Below are positions 56,296-64,000 of a DNA stretch of 64,000 bases, piece after piece (positions within the stretch are counted from its first letter, which is position 1; each line of letters starts with the position of its first letter). The translations under genes were made by a program, and so were the position numbers. The notes beneath the pieces are model-generated. The model was not told the origin of the DNA, did no database searches, and saw only the letters and a program-made list of their open reading frames with translations. Source of the DNA: Bidens hawaiensis (taxonomy: Eukaryota > Streptophyta > Magnoliopsida > Asterales > Asteraceae); contig JAIQDT010005768.1 in assembly GCA_021521415.1 (NCBI GenBank), positions 91,222 through 155,221 of the forward strand, written 5' to 3'.

Positions 56296-56570
56296 CCACT
56301 TGTTTACGGAAGCACATAGAGGCTTGCCCTCCCACGCTCTCCCGTTATGCCACTTAATAACGAAGGCATGTATAGGCTTTCCCTACCAGGCACTCACGTT
56401 ATGCCACTTTAATAACGAAGGCACGTATAGGCTTACCCTACCATGCACTCACGTTATGCCACTTTAATAACGAGGGCGCATATAGGCTTACCCTACCACG
56501 CACTCACGTTATGCCACTTCAATAACGAGGCACGTATAGGCTTACCCTACCACGCATTATCGGCATGCCA
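56296..56570. repeat. Array B of this solo LTR
   Basis: Four to five units of about 62 bp with TTAATAACGAAGGCACGTAT, then AGGCTTACCCTACCACGCA and CTCACGTTATGCCACTT. Confidence 0.88.
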
Positions 56571-57124
56571 CTAACACCCTTACTAGTCCCTTGCCACTTC
56601 TATCACACTCTATCCCTACTTGTCTACAACACACTTCCTATCGTTTCATCATTTACATAATAAGCAAGTCACATCAACAATCATGCACACTAATAACCAA
56701 TTGACAGTCACTATCCTTGGCGATACGTGCAATATCCGAAGATCGTTCACGCACCGGCAAGCATTATATATTAGCTACTTGTATAACATCTATAGCATAC
56801 ACTTACCACTTAAGGTAAGTGTATTCACACTTCACATCGAGTATGCACATAGCCCCGAAAACATAACAAGAAAATGGGGCTAGAAACTCACCTGAACTCT
56901 GCTTCTTCCTCCGATAGTTGTAAATCCCTTCTTTAACTGAGCACGGCTAACTGTTAAGTATATATTTTGTTAATTAACCTTCTACTCGAATAAGTTGGTA
57001 TTTAAGTTAACCAATAATTATCTAAATTGGGTTTGTTTGGTTTAGATGGGTTATGGGTTTAGGTCAGACCCAACTGTCCATTAACATACTTAGGCCCAAC
57101 TGGACTCAGGCCCAACTCCAAATA

Positions 57125-57300
57125 GAGAACTGGCCGAGAACTCTTCGGCAGAGAACTCTTGGCCGAGAACACTGGGTTGACCGAGAACACCATGGCCGAG
57201 AACATAAGGTCACCGAGAACATTCTGGCCGAGAACCTTGTTGGCTGTCCGTTTGACTGAAAACCCTAAGGGTTGACCATGGATTCCCCAAACTTGGCCGA
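57125..57300. repeat. Array A of this solo LTR
   Basis: About nine irregularly spaced copies of GGCCGAGAAC or ACCGAGAAC, 15-25 bp apart. The word differs from array A of every other copy here. The plus-strand frame across it is an artefact. Confidence 0.85.
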
Positions 57301-58239
57301 GAACCCCCAGTTCAGCCCCTTTTCTATCTTAAGTTTCCATCCTACCCAGCTTACATGATCCATGGTTTAAATCATGAACTTCTAATCCTATATCATCGTC
57401 GTTCATACTCGTTTACACCCTTTACTTTCCCGACTTCAAGATCTATCTCGTTTTAGGCATAAAGCTTAGACCTTTATGGGTTTAAAACGTTCTAGGCTAG
57501 ATCTAGGGTTTATCTTTGAGCCGTTTATTGTCATAGGTCCATTAAGTTCATTTTAATCATAAAGTTTGTATTTTTATGAAACATCTAGATCCAATCTACT
57601 CTAGGGTCAAGTTTCATGACAAATCTATCATAAAAACATAAACTTTAAGGTTAAAGCACATACCTTTAATCGTATTTAGGCCTCGGGTTAGCTTGTTTGT
57701 GAACTATAGTCTTGAATCTTGTGTAAATATCCGAGATCTATTAATATGCAGCTTGATTCGGGTCTTGGATTCCTTCTACTTGCGGCCGAAATAGGGAGGA
57801 TGTGTGTGTGTTTTGAGGTGTAAAATGGATAAGATGGATGGAAATGGAAAGGATTATGGTTTAACGGGTATTTATACTCCCTTAAGCCCATGGACTCAAA
57901 GCCCATCTTTCCTTTTTGGTCCATAATTAATTCTCATCTAATCATCCTACTCACTCTCTCATATTTTATAATTATTATTATCGCTCCACTAACTCGTTTA
58001 TTTCACCCGACGCAATAATATATTAAATATTATTTTAGAAATTTCGGGATGTTACAGATAGTGGAGTTGAAGAATGCAGTTGTGGCGACAATCAGTAAAT
58101 TGATTATTGTTGCAAGTCCAAATTCATTTGATAATTTTTATTTTTTTTTTAGTTTCAGTTCTTTTTAGCGAATTTAAAATACTTTTTAATAAAATAAAGT
58201 TGCTATCTTTATCCAAACTTATCTTTTTCTTATAAAGGG

Positions 58240-58605
58240 ATTTTTTTTACATATGCAAGAAATCTATCACTTGTGGTCTAATGACAGAAGGTTTGGGTTC
58301 TTTGTGGACTTAAAGTTTGATCCTCACTTATCACTTTTTGATGTCTGGTTTCCTGGACAGCATAATGATTATCAAGTGGCAATCAGTGGTATGGTTTTCT
58401 GGGATAACGACCAAGCCAAACTCTGAAGTTAGTGTGGACCCAATTAAAACATTATAGTCCGACCAAAGTGTAGCAACAAGCTTCTCCAAAGACCCGGTTA
58501 AAACAATATACTCTGGACAAATTAATGCAACGGGGCTCTCCAAATTTAAGAAGCACAATAGCCTAAATAAGTTGTCCGTTAAAAAAAAAGTTGCATATGT
58601 AAACT
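58240..58605. mobile_element. Possible tRNA-derived SINE or MITE
   Basis: TTTACATATGCAA at 58246 and its inverse TTGCATATGTAAA near 58591 bracket the region. Within it TGGTCTAATGACAG and AGTTTGATCCTCA are spaced like degenerate A and B boxes. One feature suggests a SINE, the other a MITE; neither is decisive. Confidence 0.35.
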
Positions 58606-58617
58606 CAAGGAAATTTA

Positions 58618-59223
58618 GGGTGTGTTTGGGATTCCTTATTTAAGGTGAAAAGAACTTTTTGTGATAAGTAGAAAAGGTATTGTGACTATTTGATAAGGAG
58701 TTTTAAAAAAAGTGTTTAGTTTAACTTATTGATGTAAAATGATCAAAAAGGACATTTTTATACAAAACATTGCACGAAAGAAAGAAAGAAATGAATGAAT
58801 GGAAACCTCTAGATGTTGTGCAGCTTCAGAACTCAAACCAACGGTAGCTGCAGCCAAGCCGATCAAGCCTCCCTAAAAACAAGAAGAAGATGAAATGAAA
58901 ATGAATGAATTAGATATGAAATGAATGAGAGTATTGTTATTTATATTATACCTTTCGGTGATTGGCTTGAGGAGAGTAAGTATACTCATGAGTGAGCAAA
59001 TGAATGACAGCAGTAATCTTATCATGATCATCCGCAGCTGTCAATTGCTTGACAATTCCTTCTACCTAAACACACATCCAAAACCCTAAGTATAAGTCGA
59101 AATCTAAACAATTAAAATATTATTATTAAATAATAAATAAACCTCTAAGGCTGCATTCTTCCGCTTCTTATAACTTATAACTTATATAAGTCATAAGGAG
59201 GTAAAATAAGGAATCCAAACACC
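58618..59223. mobile_element. Small TIR transposon that captured a gene fragment (Pack-type)
   Basis: GGGTGTGTTTGGGATTCCTT at the left is mirrored by AAGGAATCCAAACACCC at the right, about 22 bp of terminal inverted repeat. The 606-bp body holds three VAC14 exons and two of its introns on the minus strand. A target duplication could not be read with certainty. No transposase. Confidence 0.75.
58807..59172 (-). pseudogene. Captured VAC14 exon fragments
   Basis: In minus order: exon piece 59172-59143 (YKKRKNAALE, then donor GT), exon 59065-58952 (VEGIVKQLTAADDHDKITAV, then IHLLTHEYTYSPQANHRK) and exon 58872-58807 (GGLIGLAAATVGLSSEAAQH, then LE and GT). Lengths 114 and 66 bp are whole codons, and the acceptors TTTAG and TTTTTAG are intact. 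This is the N-terminal HEAT-repeat region of VAC14, the scaffold of the PIKfyve/Fab1 lipid kinase complex that makes PI(3,5)P2 at vacuolar membranes. Only about 70 residues are present, with no start or later exons, so it cannot make VAC14. The kept introns show capture at DNA level rather than through mRNA. Confidence 0.8.
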
Positions 59224-59276
59224 CAGAAAACCAGTTTCTTTTGTTTCAGACAGAATGCAGCAGCAGTCCACCCAAA

Positions 59277-61980
59277 ATGCTAAAGAAACTCCGGTCCCGG
59301 CGGCAACCACGTTACAGCACCCACATCTGCGCCTTGATCGCCGCCGTCCTCCTCCTCCTCTCCGTCTCCATCCTCTATCTCCGCCTGACCTCCGACCGCC
59401 ACACCACCCACCACCACTCCGACCAACTCACCTTCGATCCTCTCCTAGAAGAAGCCGACCCCGAAGACCGCAACTCCTCAGACGACCGGATCGACATCCT
59501 AGACGACAACCCACCCGACGAAGACCCAAATCAGTACAATGATGATGATGATGTTGAAGACGCCACCGGAACAGATCAAATTAACGTTTCAAAATATTAT
59601 TTTGATCATGTACAGGGTGTGATCCGTCGGGTGTTCGATAAGCGGTCCATTGATCAGTGGGAGGATTATTCGGGTTTCGATTCCAATTCCGAGACTGGGT
59701 TTCATAATAATATTAATTTAGGGTTTGGTTCAGATGATGTTGTGTTGGATTATAATGTTAGGGCTAAGTTGGTTCAAGTGAAGGGTGTTGAGGATGCGCT
59801 TTTGTTGACGGTTGGGAATCGGGTTTCGCCCTTGAAGGAAGGCTGGGGGGATTGGTTCGAGAAGAAGAGTGATTTCTTAAGGCGCGATCGGATGTTTAAG
59901 TCCAATCTGGAGCTGCTGAATCCTTTGAGTAATCCGTTGCTGCTGAATCCTTTGAGTAATTCTACCGGCCTTACGAAAGCGGATAGAATGATGCAAAAGC
60001 GGATTATTAATGATTTCAAGAAAGTCCCTTTTATTGGTAACGATAACCCGGTGTCAAAATCGAAGCTTGAGAGTGTTCGTGAGGAGGATATTAAGAGTGA
60101 GACCAAGATTGCAGAGCGAAGAACATTGGACAAAGATGAGATAAAGACTGAGTTTTCAGGTCAGATTTATGCGGATGGGAAAAGATGGGGTTACTTTCCG
60201 GGTTTGCATCCTCGGTTAACGTTTTCGAATTTCATGGATGCTTTCTTTAGAAAAGGGAAGTGCTCGATTAGAGTTTTTATGGTGTGGAACTCGCCTCCAT
60301 GGATGTTTAGTGTGCGCCACCAGCGGGGTCTTGAAAGTCTGTTGTTCCATCATCCGGATGCGTGTGTTGTGGTCTTTTCTGAAACTTTGGAGCTCAATTT
60401 CTTTGATGGTTTTGTGAAAGACGGGTAATTTCTCACTTCATATCAGTGATTTTGAATTTTTGATCATAACATTTATATATTAAATTATTAAAGTTTAAGT
60501 TGTTTTGTAGTTTCAAGGTTGCGGTTGCCATGCCAAATCTTGATGAGTTGTTGAAAGATACACCGACTCTTGAATTTGCTTCGGTTTGGTTTGAATGGAG
60601 GAAGACCAAGTATTATTCTACTCATTATAGTGAGCTTATTCGTTTGGCTGTTCTTTACAAGTAAGCAAATTTTGATGGTTCTAATTGAATAATGGTTTTT
60701 TCACTTAAGTTCTTTAGTATGCATAGTTACTAGAGTTTGTTTGTTGTAAGCAGATATGGTGGGATTTATCTTGATTCTGATGTTATAGTGATGAAACCGC
60801 TTTATTCTCTGACTAATATGGTGGGCTTAGAGGATGAATCATCTGCAAGTGATATAAATGGAGCTGTGATGGCATTTAGAAAGCACAGGTAACATAACTA
60901 GCATCTGCGTCTGCAACTTTTGGTTATTCTTGTTTCTACTGCCCTACTGGGGTGTGCGTGGGTCGGTTTTGCACTAAAACCGAACCAAAAACCGCAAATC
61001 TGGTTTTGGGGTTTTCGAAAACCGTTTGCCTTTGGTCTTTTTAGTTTTCAAAGCGGGTTAGGTTTTGGTTTTTCAATTATGCCATTTAGGCTTGAAATAT
61101 TTGGGTCAATAAAAGGCTTAAAATAATAAGTTTGGGCCTATTGATTATTACACATTTCAGGGGCTACAACATCTATTATTTCTTTTATAAATACTTAATA
61201 TTCAAAAATAAAAATCATAAACCTAAATGCAATAGCAAAAGTTGGTTTATTCGGTTTTTACGGGTTTGGTTAGGTTATAAAAGTCGGTTTGGTTTTTCAG
61301 TTTACTTACGGGACTTGAAAAACCAAAACTGAACTGGAAATTCGGGTTTTGAAGCATAAAACCAAACTTTCAGTTTTGGGTAGGGTTTGATTATATTGGT
61401 TTTTTCAGTTACAGGGCAGTTACTTCGGTTTTATGCGCACTCCTAGTTTCTGCATAAACTAAACAGCTCAAACTTGTTGAATATGTTGTGCATTTTATAA
61501 GGTTTTAATAATTTTGCACAGCCCGTTTATAATGGAGTGCTTAAAGGAGTTTTATGCGAGTTATGATGATACAAACTTAAGGTGGAATGGGGCTGATCTT
61601 TTGACTCGTGTTGGAAGTAAGTTTCTGCATGGAGAAAACGGGTTCAAGAATCAGATGGAACTGAAGCTGCAGCCCTTCTTTGCTTTCTTCCCAATAAGTC
61701 GCAAGAATATCACACGGTATGATGTATGAACAACTCGCACTTGAATTCTTTTTTATGTTCATTTTACTAATACCTATATTTTTATCAAAATAGATATTTC
61801 ACCCAACCTTCAACGGATGCTGAAAAAGCGGAAAAAGATGCTCTATATCAAAAAATTGTTGGTGAGGCGTTAGTATTTCATTTCTGGAATAGCCTAACAT
61901 CGGGTCTGGTTCCTGAGCCCGAGAGCCTAGCAGCCAGACTTATTGACCAACATTGTATCCGTTGTTCTGATATGTTGTAA
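59277..61980 (+). CDS. Alpha-1,4-glycosyltransferase family protein (DXD type), five exons
   Basis: Exons 59277-60424, 60511-60660, 60754-60888, 61522-61716 and 61794-61980 join at GT/AG borders to 604 codons plus stop. Residues 17-35 (ICALIAAVLLLLSVSILYL), after a basic start, form a signal anchor typical of type II Golgi enzymes. An acidic stem follows (DDDDVED). The catalytic part starts near residue 340 with CSIRVFMVWNSPPWMF. The sugar-nucleotide and metal-binding DXD motif is D440-S-D442 in YGGIYLDSDVIVMKPL. The last exons carry the conserved C-terminal block (PFIMECLKEFY, GADLLTRV, FFPISRKNITRYF, LVFHFWNSLT). It resembles the Arabidopsis At4g19900-type family; donor and acceptor sugars are not known to me. 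An upstream out-of-frame ATG at 59255 opens a 95-codon frame overlapping the start. LLNPLSN is duplicated near residues 223-236. Confidence 0.9.
60949..61445. mobile_element. MITE-like insertion in intron 3 of the glycosyltransferase gene
   Basis: Intron 3 is 633 bp, the others 77-93 bp. The excess begins GGGGTGTGCGTGGGTCGGTT and ends TTCGGTTTTATGCGCACTCC, loosely inverted ends, and is full of AAAACCGAA/TTCGGTTTT words. The frames inside it (60920-61126, 61132-61332) are not exons. Confidence 0.55.
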
Positions 61981-63035
61981 ATTTTGTATCGCATATGAGT
62001 TATACACAACTTGTATATTTGTGGTAAAGGCATGTGAGAGTTGATGATCTTGTTAGCTGCACATATAATTGAATTTAGGCAATTAAGCCAGTTTTAGTTG
62101 AATGAGTGTATGTTGGCTTATACAGTTTCCGATTTATTATAATTGGATAAATAACTTTAATGAGGTATGCATATTGCGCCTGGACGATAATCATGTAATC
62201 GGCACTGAGCCCCCCAAATGCAGATATTTTATGATCATGGTCTCTTTTTTGTTCTGAGAGATAATCTCCGAGAATGAGATTTCGTAATTTGCAAGCCTTT
62301 TAAGTGTACTTGTTTCAAAGTCGAAACCACACAAAAGTGAGAGGAGATTTCATCATCGTCATAGTGTTTACCGTGTCCCAGTAAGTGTATAAGCGACACA
62401 ACAGCAGCTTGGTTCTGGGATATGTGGACTTTCACAATATCTAAATGCCTGTAAAAGAGTATTTCATACCTGTCTGGTACAAGATTATAATTGTACTCTA
62501 TATATTGAGACAGTACTGAACTGTAACAGCGTAGTCTGTATATAATTGTACTCTATATATAGACCACTTAAAAGCCTATTTGACACAGTACAATAATATA
62601 CAAACAATACACAAGCATTCTCTGGCTTATCTCCATGTCGCCGCCACTTCTTACAACACTGATATAAGCTTCACAAGATCAACTTATAAAATATCAAAAA
62701 GGGACAGCTGATTTACATAAATTATATGAGCAATAGAAGTCAATAAAACCAAGCAAAAGAAGCAAATTTTGTCAAATCAAATATAAGTTTTCAGATTCCA
62801 ACATCAGAGACTGAGCTTTAACCCAAAAATGCCCAGCTCAATGTAAATACAACTTTCATAACTTTTTCTTACAATTCAGAATACCAATATGTAGTATGCA
62901 AGCAGGTTAGTTTTTCTCTTTCCTAGTAATACTATAAAGCAGCTCCCAAAATGTGTAACCCTTTGCATCCAAAACGCCATCTTTATATGCTAGCTATACG
63001 CGATACTTGAAGATCACCACTCAATCCAACCACAG
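61981..63035. other. Region between two converging genes
   Basis: Contains the 3' untranslated parts of the plus-strand glycosyltransferase gene and the minus-strand gene that stops at 63036. The sequence ACTGTAACAGCGTAGTCTGT with nearby ATTGTACTCTATATAT occurs as a direct pair at 62490 and 62545. A 66-codon minus frame at 62235-62435 was not recognised. Confidence 0.4.
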
Positions 63036-64000
63036 TTATTTTTGGTCATCCTTTGGCTCGGTCCCTTTCACAAAGACACCCGACAGTAACTGGCTTCCTG
63101 CATTTCCATCTCGTTCATTACATCTATTTTGGCTTCCAAGTACAGCTTTGGTTAAATTGCTGTCATCTTTTTGCCTTTCAAGTACAGCTTTTGTTAAACT
63201 GTTATCTTTTTGGCTTTCATGTACAACTTTTGTTGAGCTGTTGTCATCTTTGGGAGATAAGCTTTCATCACAAGTTGGCAGCATATTTAAATCAATGTGT
63301 TTGATTGAAACATCAACTTTCTTTGAGCTTTCAACATTTGCTTTTGTTAAGATACTGTCAGCAGGTGTATTTTCATGACAAGTTGGCACCATGGATTTGA
63401 TGATGTAATCAACCTTCTCTGAGCTATCAAGAACTACATCTGCGTTATCATTTGTATTTTCATGACAAGATGGCACCATGGATTTGGTGATGCAATCAGC
63501 CTTCTCTGAGCTTTCAAGAACTACATCCATGTTATCATTTGCAGAATGTGTATTTCCGTGACAAGCTGGCGCCATAAATTTGGTGATGTCATCAACCTTC
63601 TTTGAGCTTTCGAGAACAACATCCACGTTATCATTTGCAGATAGTGCATTTTCATGAAAAGTTGGTACCATGGATTTGATGATGTCATCAACCTTCTCTG
63701 AGCTTTCAAGAACTACATCCACATTATCATTTGCAGGAAGTGTATTTTCTTGAGCAATGACACTGTCGGGAACAGCATTCTTTTCAACAAAAGCAGGCCT
63801 AACTAGTTTTCGACGCTTACGTGGCATACCCATTAACTCTGCATTCGCAATGGGCCCCACATCTGACGTGGCACCTACCAAGCATTCAGAATTCTCTTTA
63901 AATGCACCATCAGCTTTCTTGTTTGATTTCTTACGACGCTTGAAGTCCACGAGTCTGGTTTCTTGAAATACCGATTCACCTTCAACTTCTTCATCCGCCA
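63036..64000 (-). CDS. Unrecognised nuclear-looking repeat protein, partial at the window edge
   Basis: The minus-strand frame is open from the right edge to a stop at 63036. The edge reads TGGCGGATGAAGAAG, so an ATG may begin one base outside (M-ADEEVEGESVFQETRLVDF), giving about 322 residues; alternatively it continues upstream. Basic clusters KRRKKSNKK and PRKRRKLV look like nuclear localisation signals. The middle has four imperfect repeats of about 30 residues: NDNVDVVLESSEKVDDI, then IKSMVPTCHEN-like ends. The C-terminal third is serine, lysine and aspartate rich with repeated TKAVLE-QK words. No catalytic or known DNA-binding domain was recognised, and composition suggests disorder. 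It faces the glycosyltransferase gene tail to tail. Confidence 0.65.
   Translation of the reverse strand, partial: ADEEVEGESVFQETRLVDFKRRKKSNKKADGAFKENSECLVGATSDVGPIANAELMGMPRKRRKLVRPAFVEKNAVPDSVIAQENTLPANDNVDVVLESSEKVDDIIKSMVPTFHENALSANDNVDVVLESSKKVDDITKFMAPACHGNTHSANDNMDVVLESSEKADCITKSMVPSCHENTNDNADVVLDSSEKVDYIIKSMVPTCHENTPADSILTKANVESSKKVDVSIKHIDLNMLPTCDESLSPKDDNSSTKVVHESQKDNSLTKAVLERQKDDSNLTKAVLGSQNRCNERDGNAGSQLLSGVFVKGTEPKDDQK

Larger units (their letters stand above)
55882..58056 (-). mobile_element. Solo LTR upstream of the glycosyltransferase gene
   Basis: A 2175-bp block begins TGTAAGGCCCCGAACCC and ends GGGATGTTACA. The flanks GAAGG and GATAG are only loosely alike, so the target duplication has decayed or never existed. 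In minus order: TATA at about 57868, array A of GGCCGAGAAC (57125-57300), a donor-like site at 56892/56891, the conserved motif at 56737 and array B of about 62-bp units (56296-56570). Confidence 0.88.

Noticed and set aside
59255..59542. Separate 95-codon protein from the upstream ATG
   Set aside because: It is arginine- and proline-rich in a shifted frame over a clearly conserved exon, so it is treated as an overlapping upstream frame, not a gene.
59774..60133. 119-codon minus-strand frame
   Set aside because: It is antisense to exon 1 of the glycosyltransferase gene.
62235..62435. 66-codon minus-strand frame as a possible extra exon of the gene at the right edge
   Set aside because: There are no clear splice sites linking it to the stop at 63036, and it lies in the shared 3' region of two genes.

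Overview
The window looks like repeat-rich nuclear DNA of a flowering plant. Genes are sparse and have introns, intergenic DNA is AT-rich, and nearly every large block is a plant LTR retrotransposon, a solo LTR, a MITE-like element or a small DNA transposon. Some repeat families resemble those of Asteraceae, but that is recollection rather than a test. No bacterial operon, CRISPR array, rRNA gene or convincing tRNA gene was found.

Layout: 0-6.9 kb is AT-rich and holds a LINE reverse-transcriptase relic, a TATA-preceded long inverted repeat (4.0-4.9 kb) and a probable Copia LTR relic. 6993-14246 is a complete-ended, very young gag-only (TR-GAG type) Gypsy element on the minus strand, with 2610-bp LTRs and a GACTC target duplication. 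14.8-16.2 kb is a second gag-only element whose gag has a stop. 16.9-19.2 kb is a GC-rich retroelement leader and a spliced gene fragment, cut off by a large foldback element (19.2-23.1 kb) that was itself split by a solo LTR. 23.4-28.2 kb is a chain of TIR elements separated by (TA)n tracts; one carries duplicated WD40 gene pieces. 28694-41945 is a dead Copia element split by three Gypsy solo LTRs, each with its own 5-bp target duplication. 43.0-43.6 kb is a poly(A)-tailed insertion with 5' inversion. 45.5-53.5 kb holds two abutting Gypsy elements, the second with a minus-strand pol carrying five stops.

From 53.5 kb the host genes appear: a 5'-truncated P-class PPR gene (+), a solo LTR (55882-58056), a small TIR element that captured three VAC14 exons (58618-59223), a complete five-exon alpha-1,4-glycosyltransferase-type gene (+, 59277-61980) and, converging on it, the 3' part of an unrecognised nuclear-looking protein gene (-, 63036 to the right edge).

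The LTRs that begin or end with TGTAAGGCCCCG (6993, 11637, 28739, 38702, 55882) share one architecture: TATA box, tandem array A, a CAG/GTGAGT donor-like site, a conserved CGAAGATCGTTCACG motif, tandem array B, LTR end. The arrays keep their place but change sequence from copy to copy. All coordinates, exon borders and target duplications were read by eye from the sequence; family names rest on recognised motifs, not on a search.
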